From Membranihabitans maritimus (GTDB lineage: Bacteria > Bacteroidota > Bacteroidia > Chitinophagales > Saprospiraceae): DNA of 64,000 nt. Made by a program: the position numbers and the translations under genes. The DNA lies in the NCBI RefSeq assembly GCF_021729145.1, contig NZ_JAJSLW010000006.1, forward strand, positions 1 to 64,000, written 5' to 3'. A model generated the notes under the pieces. It did no database searches. It was not told the DNA's origin and saw nothing but the letters and a program-made list of their open reading frames with translations. Shown in pieces: positions 46,098 through 54,723 of the stretch. How positions within the stretch are numbered: position 1 is the first letter of the stretch; each line of letters starts with the position of its first letter.

Positions 46098-47261
46098 ATG
46101 AATAGATTTATAAAGTTCATTCTTTATGTGATTCCTTGTTTGTCATTGGCTTGTTATGACGAAGTATTGGAGGATAAGTACTTTACCGAAATCAGTATGG
46201 ATTCCATTCGTGTCAACGCTTCTTATTCCGATATTATAGAGGAAGTTAATTATGTAGTACTACACGGCCTTCCCGATGGGGAAGGGGTTCTTCATTTTCA
46301 AAAAATTTTAAAATTTGAAAATGGCTTTATCGGATGGGATGACCACAGGCACGTTCTGTATTTTTATGATAACGACGGAAAGTATATTCGCCACATCCAT
46401 GCAATCGGAGCAGGTCCGAGAGAATATGTAGAGATTGGGGATGTATGTTACAGCAATAAGGATAGCACCATTCAATTGTTGGACCGTGCTCATTTTTTAT
46501 TGAAATATAGTCTTGAAGGAGAAGGAATTTCCAAAACAAAGTTGCCAGAGTTAGCGGCAAATATTATTGTTGATAGCATTGGGGAAACAGTGTTTCATTC
46601 AGCACCGAAACCTGGAGATCATTGTGTTTTATGGAAAATCGGTCAAAACAATACTTTAAATTGCGTAGATTTAGGCTCCCATAAAATCTATGGTTCAGCA
46701 GCATATACCAAACAAAGATTCTCACAAATTCCTTTATCAGAAAAAATCATTTTTAATATGCCACACTCCGATATCATTTATTCAATACATAATCAGGAAC
46801 TACACAAAGAATATGTGGTTAATTACGGAGAAAAAAGTCACTTGAATGGCAATCACAAAATAGACCATCCAGTTGATACTTATCGCGATGAAAATAAACC
46901 TGGAATTTTCAGCTTAGGAAGAATTTTCTCCACTAAGTCATTTATTGTTTTCACACAATTTAATAATCAAAATAGTGGATATTGGCATAAACCAACTAAT
47001 GTTCGTCCTATCGAATACATTTTGTATTCATCTAATTACGGTACTTTTTCATCTCACAATCTACAAGATGATAAAGGACATTTCTTTTATTGGCGCCTCC
47101 GGGGCGCTTATGACAATGTACTGATCCATTATTTATCCCAACAGGATGTGAACCGCATTATCGATGAACAAATTGACCTTCGCACCCCATCCGGTGAGCG
47201 GGTCCTGGACCTACTGGACAATAATTCAGAGGTCTTAATGCTGATGAAACTAAAAGAATAA
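46098..47261 (+). CDS. 6-bladed beta-propeller lipoprotein
   Basis: A 387-residue lipoprotein (lipobox LSLAC, Cys 19). The mature part has the beta-propeller pattern of the Bacteroidota 6-bladed family: VNYVVLHGLPDGEGVLHFQKILKFENGFIGWDDHRHVLYFYDNDGKYIRHI, then IGAGPREYVEIGDVCYSNKDSTIQLLDR, and a C-terminal HFFYWRLRGAYDNVLIHYL. No enzymatic motif is visible. It follows the Cys-rich peptide gene by 60 bp on the same strand, so the two are probably one transcript. A role in binding the peptide at the cell surface is inference from adjacency only. Confidence 0.82.
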   Translation: MNRFIKFILYVIPCLSLACYDEVLEDKYFTEISMDSIRVNASYSDIIEEVNYVVLHGLPDGEGVLHFQKILKFENGFIGWDDHRHVLYFYDNDGKYIRHIHAIGAGPREYVEIGDVCYSNKDSTIQLLDRAHFLLKYSLEGEGISKTKLPELAANIIVDSIGETVFHSAPKPGDHCVLWKIGQNNTLNCVDLGSHKIYGSAAYTKQRFSQIPLSEKIIFNMPHSDIIYSIHNQELHKEYVVNYGEKSHLNGNHKIDHPVDTYRDENKPGIFSLGRIFSTKSFIVFTQFNNQNSGYWHKPTNVRPIEYILYSSNYGTFSSHNLQDDKGHFFYWRLRGAYDNVLIHYLSQQDVNRIIDEQIDLRTPSGERVLDLLDNNSEVLMLMKLKE

Positions 47262-47426
47262 AGAGCCGATGACCGGAGCAGAAAAATAGGAATATGTGCA
47301 TAATTTTTGCAAGGACCTATAGCAAGCCTTACCAATTAATCAGATTTATACCACAATTACATATCTTATAAATTTAAGCATTAGTAGATTAAGTCTATCA
47401 AATCTTTAATTATCAATCTCTGTTCA

Positions 47427-48686
47427 ATGACCCGAATCCTTTGCATTTTTTCCGGTTCCCTGGGCCACTATAAGGGCTTTGATAAATTTGTCAAGGCTAA
47501 TGATATTCGCAACGAAATCATTTATGCTTCCAATGACCCCAAGGCGAGTAAGACCATTCCTAAATATTGGCATATAAACAGTCACCCAGCGTATGTCAAC
47601 CATGAATTTTTACTTAAAATCCCCCTTATGGAGAAACTAAACCTCAAAATAGAGGATGTGTTTTATCAAAGGCGAATGCGAGATCTATCCCAACTCCTGG
47701 ATAAAGTCAAGCCGGAAGTCCTCATTTTAGACAATTTTAACTATACCGATGCACTGATCGTCCGGGACCTGAATCGTTACCCGGGCCTTAAAGTCCTGCT
47801 TTACCAAACCCGGCTCTCCACCGCACTCAATAACTCCAATGCATACGGAGTACCCTATGGAAAAGAATTCCGGATGATGAAATCAAAGAAAATTCTCAAA
47901 ATACAAAATCGACTAAGACGGCGCGAACGCTGGATGATGCCCGGCTTCAGCATTGGATACCAAATACCCAATCTGTTCAAAAAATTCCATTTCCAAAACG
48001 TGACCTGGAACCAAAAACGCTACGGCATCCCCACATTATCTTACCTCCCGGAAATGGTGATCTCTCCGATAGCATTAAGTACTTATTCGGCTCCTAATCA
48101 ATATTATATGGGACTGGGCATACCTCATAATATCAAACCGTTAAAGGTTTCCAAAACAAAAAACGTATTGGTCTCCTTTGGTTCGCTCAGTTTCACCTTT
48201 GCTTATACAAATAAATATGTAGAGACCATCCGGGACTTGGCCCGCACGTTTAAGAATCTTACATTTTTCGCACCCCGGAGTTTCGAAGCCAAAGTAATCG
48301 GTTCCAATGTCGAATATTATGACTGGAATACGTACAACCAAGCTTTACCCCGGGCCCATATCCACATTACACTCGGCGGGATCAATTCGATCAAGGATTC
48401 GCTCAGTCATGGTCTACCGATGCTCATCTGTCCCATGAACCTAAAATCTGACCAGGTCCACAATGCACTGCTGTTTGAGAAGCTTGGAATGGCCGAAGTA
48501 TGGAATCTAATGCAAGATGATACGGATAGCATACGACAAAAAATAGAATCTTTACTGCGATCTGGTAAAAGAGAGGTCATTACGGATTTTGTCCGCCAGG
48601 ACAAACTGGAAAATCCACCCGAAAAATTACAGGAAGTCTTTGATACACTGATTAACGATGAGCGGTGGGCGGTAAAGCATTGGTAA
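47427..48686 (+). CDS. GT1-like glycosyltransferase
   Basis: A 419-residue cytoplasmic protein with two Rossmann-like halves. The N-half starts MTRILCIFSGSLGHYKGFDKF. The C-half has KNVLVSFGSLSFTFAYTNKYVETIRDLA, then LTFFAPRSFEAKV, and RAHIHITLGGINSIKDSLSHGLPMLICPMNLKSDQVHNALLFEKLGMAEV, which fits the GT1/GT28 donor-binding motif (a gG..S..D....G.P.l..P...DQ pattern). It therefore most likely transfers a nucleotide-activated sugar; the acceptor cannot be predicted. It is separated from the propeller gene by 165 bp. Its DNA looks richer in G+C than the peptide and propeller genes. Confidence 0.75.
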   Translation: MTRILCIFSGSLGHYKGFDKFVKANDIRNEIIYASNDPKASKTIPKYWHINSHPAYVNHEFLLKIPLMEKLNLKIEDVFYQRRMRDLSQLLDKVKPEVLILDNFNYTDALIVRDLNRYPGLKVLLYQTRLSTALNNSNAYGVPYGKEFRMMKSKKILKIQNRLRRRERWMMPGFSIGYQIPNLFKKFHFQNVTWNQKRYGIPTLSYLPEMVISPIALSTYSAPNQYYMGLGIPHNIKPLKVSKTKNVLVSFGSLSFTFAYTNKYVETIRDLARTFKNLTFFAPRSFEAKVIGSNVEYYDWNTYNQALPRAHIHITLGGINSIKDSLSHGLPMLICPMNLKSDQVHNALLFEKLGMAEVWNLMQDDTDSIRQKIESLLRSGKREVITDFVRQDKLENPPEKLQEVFDTLINDERWAVKHW

Positions 48687-48876
48687 TTCCGGTCCGGTAA
48701 AAAAACGCTGTAGACGTTTAACATCCGTAGCCCGGGTCAATTAGAAGATATTTCTGGCTTGTATTTTTGCCCAAAAGCAAAAATCGTGACAGAAATATTC
48801 ATTAAAATAACCAGATATAATCTAATATCCAAGTAGGTAATATATTCATGAACAATAAAAGACAAATTTTAAACCT

Positions 48877-49509
48877 ATGAATGCCCAATCCCTTTTCAAC
48901 CGCATCTCACCCTACCCCCTCTTCTACCCATTCTGGATGTCTGGATCCGAAAAAAGGTTTTTTGACCGCTATATCAAAAATGCACAACATTACCTGGAAT
49001 TCGGAATAGGTGGTAGTACAATCCGGGCTTTATTAAAATCCAAAGCCCGGATTTCCAGTGTCGAATCCAATCCGGAATGGCTGGCAAAAATGCGGGAATA
49101 CCGGATTGTGAAACACGCAGAGCAAACAAAACGACTGGAAATTGATTTTATCGATATTGGTAAAACAGGACATATAGGGTTTCCTGCAAACGAGGGTGAA
49201 CGGGATAAGTTTCCAGACTATTCCTCCCGGATCTTTCACGAAAACGATCTATCCGGAGTGGACTGTGTGCTGATCGACGGTCGGTTCCGTGTGGCCTGTG
49301 CACTGCAAACGATTTTGCATTGTCACCGGAATCCAAATCTACATATGACGATCCACGATATCTGGAGCCGATCGTACTACCACGGAATACTCAAATACCT
49401 CATCGAGATAGAAAGGGTCGATCGAATAGGTGTATTCCGGATCCGCGAACATATAGACATTGAACAGTTGAAAACGGAATATGATAAATATAAATACGAT
49501 CCGCGATAA
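48877..49509 (+). CDS. SAM-dependent methyltransferase-like protein
   Basis: A 210-residue protein with a class I methyltransferase-like core. Motif I is YLEFGIGGSTIRAL (40-52), followed by an acidic residue after the second strand (SSVESNPEWL, about 61-69). A later strand VDCVLIDGRFRVACALQ and MTIHDIWSR fit motifs near the active site. No signal peptide is seen. I cannot tell the substrate. It sits between a glycosyltransferase-like gene and a sulfotransferase gene on the same strand (190-bp and 100-bp gaps), which suggests a role in decorating a sugar or peptide. Confidence 0.65.
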   Translation: MNAQSLFNRISPYPLFYPFWMSGSEKRFFDRYIKNAQHYLEFGIGGSTIRALLKSKARISSVESNPEWLAKMREYRIVKHAEQTKRLEIDFIDIGKTGHIGFPANEGERDKFPDYSSRIFHENDLSGVDCVLIDGRFRVACALQTILHCHRNPNLHMTIHDIWSRSYYHGILKYLIEIERVDRIGVFRIREHIDIEQLKTEYDKYKYDPR

Positions 49510-49609
49510 CGGATAGCAGAATTGAAAGTTCTCTAAGAGCTGTCAAGTCTTACTTCTCAAAAACTATATATCTGACATAATTTTAATCATATACTCAATA
49601 CCATCCATC

Positions 49610-50290
49610 ATGAAAAAGCCATCCAACTCTTTTATAGAATATACTTTTCGGGGCAATTATTTCTGCCTGATCCCTGGTTACAATACGGCATTTGTAGTTA
49701 TAAGCAAGACTGGCGCAACCTTCCTTAAAAAAGTTGCAATTTATTCAAAAACCGGGAAGTGGATACAATCTTCTAATGAAACCCATACTCAAGTTGGATT
49801 TACGGAATCATCGGAATTTTTTATTCCGATCCATAAAATTTCGAATTACGAAAAAAAACACGGCAAACTATTAAAATTTGCCGTCTGGCGGGATCCCGTG
49901 GAACGTTTAATATCAGGATACAAATATTTTTGCCTGGAAAAAACATATCGTCCTTATTTTCACGCGGTCGGATTGTACGATAATCCATCATTTGATTGGT
50001 TTATGAAATTTGTAAAATTTGAAATAGCGAAAAATGACCCACAGAAACAGGATCCCCATATACGCAGACAATCCGATCATTATCAACTTAATGATGTAGA
50101 CTATATCATTCATATGAATGACCTGTTTTCATTTTTAGAGGCCCGTCAAATTCCTTTTGAAAGAGAATATTCAAATAGAACTAATACTCATTTCAAACTA
50201 AAACCCAAATTATATAAATGGCAAATTAAGTATTTGTATTACGATGATTACAAATTAAAGGTCAATTGGAGAAATGGACAGCAACCCTAG
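49610..50290 (+). CDS. sulfotransferase-family protein
   Basis: A 226-residue protein of the sulfotransferase type that uses PAPS. The 5'-phosphosulfate-binding loop is VVISKTGATFLKK (29-41), and the 3'-phosphate-binding segment is FAVWRDPVERLISGYKYF (90-107), with R94 and S102 at the expected places. QDPHIRRQSDHYQLNDVDYIIHMNDLF corresponds to the later conserved part of the carbohydrate sulfotransferase family. No signal peptide or membrane helix is apparent, so it should work in the cytoplasm. The PAPS-generating genes are not in the window. Acceptor unknown; tyrosine-rich neighbouring peptide and sugars are both possible. Confidence 0.82.
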   Translation: MKKPSNSFIEYTFRGNYFCLIPGYNTAFVVISKTGATFLKKVAIYSKTGKWIQSSNETHTQVGFTESSEFFIPIHKISNYEKKHGKLLKFAVWRDPVERLISGYKYFCLEKTYRPYFHAVGLYDNPSFDWFMKFVKFEIAKNDPQKQDPHIRRQSDHYQLNDVDYIIHMNDLFSFLEARQIPFEREYSNRTNTHFKLKPKLYKWQIKYLYYDDYKLKVNWRNGQQP

Positions 50291-50533
50291 ATAACTTCTC
50301 ATACTTTATAGATCCTGGCTCACCAAAGTTGCAAGCTATCAGCTACAAGCCTCAAGCAGACCTCAGGCTGTGAGCTTCTAACAACACAAATATCAAATTT
50401 CGAAACACTAATCATATTAGTTTAGATTTGAAATATTATTCTTTCTATGCAACTTTAGGGTCCTCCGCGAAACTTTGCGTAACAACGACCTGAAAAGTCG
50501 AAAGTATCACAAATAACGGAGTATCCTGCAAAC
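50291..50533. other. intergenic region with structured repeat-like sequence
   Basis: The gap between the sulfotransferase (plus) and antiporter (minus) genes contains a nested inverted repeat: AAGCT/AGCTT arms around AGCCT/AGGCT arms near 50332-50377. Further on, CCGCGAAACTTTGCGTAACA is a motif resembling short interspersed fragments common in environmental bacterial genomes. Neither has a T-run. Confidence 0.35.
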
Positions 50534-51997
50534 CTAACTCCCCAAAAAGCCAAACACCAAATATACTACGGTACTTATTCCCCCAAGGATCAAGGCATAT
50601 GGCAATTGCGTCTTTACATGATCCATGTGATCCGTAGCTGCTGACATCGAAGCGATCATGGTAGTATCAGAAATCGGTGAGCAATGATCGCCAAAAACAC
50701 CTCCTCCCAACACTGCTGCTAAACAAAGTGAAAAATCGACCCCGATTTCCCGAATCAGTGGTATTGCAATGCCAACCATAATAGCAAAAGTGCCCCAGGA
50801 AGTCCCTGTAGAAAAAGCTATGAAGCCGCTGGTGACAAAAAGCAATGCTGGCACTAAAGCGGGATGAAGGTAAGAACCTATAATATGGCTCACATAAATA
50901 CCCGTACCCAATTCCTTACATACATTGCCTATGGCAAAAGCCATTAACATTAACAATGCTAGTGGAATAAGTGCAGAAATACCCTTCAGGACCCAATCAA
51001 TATTTTCCCGCACTCCTAGAATCCCTTGTATTTTATACATTGAAATAGCTGTCAATATAGCCAAAGTAACAGCTATTAAAACTGCTTTTGATCCCGATCC
51101 CTGTCCCATGGCATGGAGGATATTCAACAGTACTCCTTCGGAGGCATCAAGATCATACCACCCTGTGTACAATAATATGACCGGCATGGCAATGATCATA
51201 ACTACGATAGGTATAATCATATTAGATGCTTTCGGAAGAGCCCCGAATTTCCGCTCGATATTCAAAACCTCATCCGTGATCATAGGGGTTGAATCCGGCC
51301 ATAAAAATTCTCCACTTTTAGTTCTTTCCTCTGCCTTCTTCATATCCTTCAAATTCCAGTTAAATCGTATGATAAGCGGTACCGCCAACAATGCGGATAA
51401 CGCATAAAAATTGTAAGGAATAGCGGAGAGTAGGCTTATAAAAGGCCTGTCAACAGCTTGTGTAGCCAGAAGCCCCATGATAAATGCCCCCCAACCGTTC
51501 AGGGGGAATAATATACAAGCGGGTGCCGATCCGGAATCTATTATGTATGCAAGCTTCTCCCTGGAAATTCTATACCGGTCAAATAAAGGTCTAAAAATGG
51601 TACCCACTGTAAGAACAGAAATACTGGTTTCCACGAATATCAATACACTGATCACCCACGATATCAACTGTAATTTGATCGATCCGCTTCCAGACTTCCG
51701 CTCAAGACGATTCCCAACCCAATTAATAAAACCATCTACACCGCCTGACCTTTGTACCAAAAGTATAAGTGCTCCCACCAATGCACTAAACATAATCGTC
51801 CGGGTATTACCGGGTTCGCTAAAAACTAAAACCAGCCCCTCTAGGCTATCCAAAAATCCGGCCCATATATTGCCATTATTCAAAATGACCCATCCGAGAA
51901 ATATTCCTGACATTAACGATAAATAAACTTGTCTGGTCCCTATTGCCAATATAATTGCTAACAATGGTGGTATTAAACTTAAGATTCCATAATCCAT
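50534..51997 (-). CDS. NhaC-family Na+/H+ antiporter
   Basis: A 487-residue membrane protein with about 11-12 helices. NhaC-type segments include the N-terminal YGILSLIPPLLAIILAIGTRQVYLSLMSGIFLGW, FVETSISVLTVGTIFRPLFD, ISREKLAYIIDSGSAPACILFPLNGWGAF, and the C-terminal GTSWGTFAIMVGIAIPL and GGGVFGDHCSPISDTTMIASM (conserved). It exchanges Na+ for H+ across the inner membrane, fitting a marine habitat. It stops 243 bp from the sulfotransferase gene and starts 9 bp downstream of the stop of the retropepsin-like gene, so those two may be co-transcribed. Confidence 0.94.
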   Translation of the reverse strand: MDYGILSLIPPLLAIILAIGTRQVYLSLMSGIFLGWVILNNGNIWAGFLDSLEGLVLVFSEPGNTRTIMFSALVGALILLVQRSGGVDGFINWVGNRLERKSGSGSIKLQLISWVISVLIFVETSISVLTVGTIFRPLFDRYRISREKLAYIIDSGSAPACILFPLNGWGAFIMGLLATQAVDRPFISLLSAIPYNFYALSALLAVPLIIRFNWNLKDMKKAEERTKSGEFLWPDSTPMITDEVLNIERKFGALPKASNMIIPIVVMIIAMPVILLYTGWYDLDASEGVLLNILHAMGQGSGSKAVLIAVTLAILTAISMYKIQGILGVRENIDWVLKGISALIPLALLMLMAFAIGNVCKELGTGIYVSHIIGSYLHPALVPALLFVTSGFIAFSTGTSWGTFAIMVGIAIPLIREIGVDFSLCLAAVLGGGVFGDHCSPISDTTMIASMSAATDHMDHVKTQLPYALILGGISTVVYLVFGFLGS

Positions 51998-52006
51998 AGT
52001 GCTAAA

Positions 52007-53275
52007 TTAATCATCTGAATTATTTTTACGTGGTGAATCTTTAAATAATGACCTAAGGCGAAAAGAAGTTTTGATTTTTTCACCATTTCTCTTTAGGACA
52101 ACTCTTATTTTCTTTCCCTCTTTTCCAGATAATTTATACGTAATCGAATTTAAATCAAAAAAATACACAGGCCAAAATTTAAATCGGTGAAGGACGTCTC
52201 CGGCTTTGATTCCAGCTTCATCTGCTGGACTCCCCTCAATTACCTTTTGTACCAGGATATTATTAAAATCAGGCCCGGTAGCTATAAGGATTAACCCGCT
52301 TCTATCAACTCTAAACCTATCGTTGTAATTTTTATTAGGTTTTAAATACAACTTTTCACCGGGATAATCAATATATACATCAAATCGACTTAATAAAGAA
52401 TTTCCTATCAACCCATTTCGATTGAGAAATAATTGATTCATACTGTCAACCTCAAATTCCTGAAAGCTAGTCACAAGATTCGTAAAGTCATAAGGACCAA
52501 AATTAAATTCATGTATCTTCCCCAGATATCCCTCGAGCATCCCTCCAAGTCCCATTCCCAGGTTTCCGGGAATAACATTCTCAGGCATTTCTATAAACTC
52601 ACTAGTATTATTATAAAGTAACATGGGAATAGCAGACCCCGAATCAATCAAGAATTTAAGGGCCCTCACTTGCTCACCATCCAAACTTATATTTGAAATT
52701 ATATAAGGCTTTCCTTTGTCTACTTCAATAGGTAATTCGACATAATTCTTCTTGGTTGCAAAGTGTTCTTTTTTTATAAATTCTATATAGTTTTTCCGAT
52801 TGTTTATATGCAAGACATATCGATTAAAAACATTTGCCCCAAGAATCCCATCAATTTGCATTCCCAGCATCTCATCAAGGTGCAAAAAATCAGATTCTAA
52901 CACCAATACATTGGATCGAACCATTAACTTTTCGTCAATATTCATCGTAGCATTCCTGGAAATAAATGCATATACTTTCGTAGATAAATCCGAACCGTAT
53001 AATGGGATACTTCGGAAATAGTCCATATTCAAAAGGAATGCCAGCTCCTTCTTAATAATAATTGTGTATTCACTCCCCGTATCAAATATAAACTTACTGG
53101 GTAATATATTTTCCAGTTTAATATCCAGAATGATAAAATTTTGGACGTTCTGAAAATCAAACCGGATTGATTTCTTATAAATATCCCCAAAAGAGAATTG
53201 TCTTAATTCTTGTGCCTTGGAAGGCATAAGAACCGAAAGTACCATCAAAATTATTATAAAAAAAATTGATCGCAT
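52007..53275 (-). CDS. retropepsin-like aspartyl protease with PDZ domain
   Basis: A 422-residue protein with a signal sequence (about 1-22, ending SKAQ). Two Asp-Thr/Ser-Gly motifs are visible, DTGSEYTI (65-68 and onward) and LIDSGSAIPML (about residue 210), which is the arrangement of the bacterial retropepsin-like repeat family. A PDZ domain covers about 325-400 (VIEGSPADEAGIKAGDVLHRFKF, GKEGKKIRVVLKRNGE). It is probably periplasmic or surface-exposed and cleaves unfolded or regulatory proteins. It lies 9 bp upstream of the nhaC-like gene. Confidence 0.88.
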   Translation of the reverse strand: MRSIFFIIILMVLSVLMPSKAQELRQFSFGDIYKKSIRFDFQNVQNFIILDIKLENILPSKFIFDTGSEYTIIIKKELAFLLNMDYFRSIPLYGSDLSTKVYAFISRNATMNIDEKLMVRSNVLVLESDFLHLDEMLGMQIDGILGANVFNRYVLHINNRKNYIEFIKKEHFATKKNYVELPIEVDKGKPYIISNISLDGEQVRALKFLIDSGSAIPMLLYNNTSEFIEMPENVIPGNLGMGLGGMLEGYLGKIHEFNFGPYDFTNLVTSFQEFEVDSMNQLFLNRNGLIGNSLLSRFDVYIDYPGEKLYLKPNKNYNDRFRVDRSGLILIATGPDFNNILVQKVIEGSPADEAGIKAGDVLHRFKFWPVYFFDLNSITYKLSGKEGKKIRVVLKRNGEKIKTSFRLRSLFKDSPRKNNSDD

Positions 53276-53346
53276 TGTAATTAATATAACACATAGAGAT
53301 CATATTAATGATCTTATCGACCCATTTTTCAACAATAGAAACTTCT

Positions 53347-54702
53347 TTAGTCCTGATTTCTAAACGAAAGATAAATTTGGGTCCCAGCCCTGTCGCCAGG
53401 TTTTTCCAATTTACCGCTTTTTATTGAATCAGGCAACGAAATGTTAGCAGGTTTCTCTAATTTTTCAGGCCCCTGGAATACCAAATCAGAACTTATTCTC
53501 GAAGAATCGATCCCAAAAACACTAAAATAATTTGATATATGAGACAATCTATCCTCGATTAACTCCTTATTTGCATTAACATACGAAGAGTCGCTTACAA
53601 GGTTCATCTCAAGATGTAAAAAATCATATGTATTTAATATCTGTAATATAGCCCCCAACTCTTTCTGGCTCGTCAATGTAAAATTGGATGTACTATCGAC
53701 AAAATCAATTTGAGAATCTGAAAAATAAACCGTATCCTTCAATTCATTATCTCCTATCCAGGGCATTAATTCATCCAAATACGGATTTTCTTTCAGCTCC
53801 CGGGCCATATTCTGATTAATTACACCACGACTATTTAACCCCTTGACTGTAAGGCTATCATTTTGGATAAAATCAAAAGGATTGTTTGTATCCTCTGATG
53901 ATTTATTTTTGGGAACTTCCTTATTCTCAAAATATTGAAGGCCAAATAAACTAAAACCGGAAATTAATAGGACCACAACCCAAGGGATTGTATTTTTAAT
54001 AAAAGTAGGCAGTGTGATAACTTTTTCGCCTTCAGGTTCGGACGGTTTGTCTTCACTGTCATTTTTAGTCTCTTTGTCATTTACGACATCCGATGTACTC
54101 TCTTCTTTTTCATTTCTCTCTAATTCTTCATCTGATGAGTAAGGAAGGTTCATCACTTTGCTCAATCCTGGAAATTGGGAATAAATGTAACCGGCTTGTG
54201 ACTTTAGCAACGCCTTCACTTCATTTTCTTCCATATCTTCATCCATCACGTCCCTACCGATAATACCCATAGAAAAAGGAATAACAAACCGATTTAAATT
54301 AATTAAAGGTTCTTCTTTTAAGGCATATTTGCCAGCTAAAAAGTGCTGAATTTTTTCAAATCCTTTTCCTTCTTCATCATCATAAATAAAGGCTAGCAAG
54401 CTATTTCCCAATTTCCGATGATCTTCGATAGTTTCTTCCGAAGAAAAGATTGTCTCCATTTCATGGATCTTACTACCGTTGTGATTTCCTTTTATTAAAA
54501 GGTTTCTTATTGCACTTGTTCCATTCTCCTTTTCTGATTTTTTTATCAATCCGCCAATAGCTGATGCATGCAATAACTCACATACATTATTTAGATCTTT
54601 TTTTAAAGTATCTGTTAAGGTGACAAATTCACAATCCACTAGTCGTTTTGCCAGTTTTTCTACTACCTCATTCCGAAAGATTTCCAATAAATTATTCTCC
54701 AT
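53347..54702 (-). CDS. DUF937 and OmpA-like membrane protein
   Basis: A 451-residue protein. Residues 1-190 fit the DUF937 module, also seen in YidB-like proteins (NNVCELLHASAIGGLIKKSE, FVIPFSMGIIGRDVMD). Residues 195-235 are an acidic linker. One transmembrane helix lies at about 242-262 (TIPWVVVLLISGFSLFGLQYF), and the C-terminal part (about 320-451) resembles a degenerate OmpA-type peptidoglycan-binding domain (LGAILQILNTYDFLHLEMNLVSDSSYVNANKELIEDRLSHISNYFSVFGIDSSRI). It may anchor a cytoplasmic module to the cell wall. The role is unknown. It starts 21 bp after the bile-acid-symporter gene ends. Confidence 0.75.
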   Translation of the reverse strand: MENNLLEIFRNEVVEKLAKRLVDCEFVTLTDTLKKDLNNVCELLHASAIGGLIKKSEKENGTSAIRNLLIKGNHNGSKIHEMETIFSSEETIEDHRKLGNSLLAFIYDDEEGKGFEKIQHFLAGKYALKEEPLINLNRFVIPFSMGIIGRDVMDEDMEENEVKALLKSQAGYIYSQFPGLSKVMNLPYSSDEELERNEKEESTSDVVNDKETKNDSEDKPSEPEGEKVITLPTFIKNTIPWVVVLLISGFSLFGLQYFENKEVPKNKSSEDTNNPFDFIQNDSLTVKGLNSRGVINQNMARELKENPYLDELMPWIGDNELKDTVYFSDSQIDFVDSTSNFTLTSQKELGAILQILNTYDFLHLEMNLVSDSSYVNANKELIEDRLSHISNYFSVFGIDSSRISSDLVFQGPEKLEKPANISLPDSIKSGKLEKPGDRAGTQIYLSFRNQD

Positions 54703-54723
54703 ATCTTCAAAAATAAAATAGTT

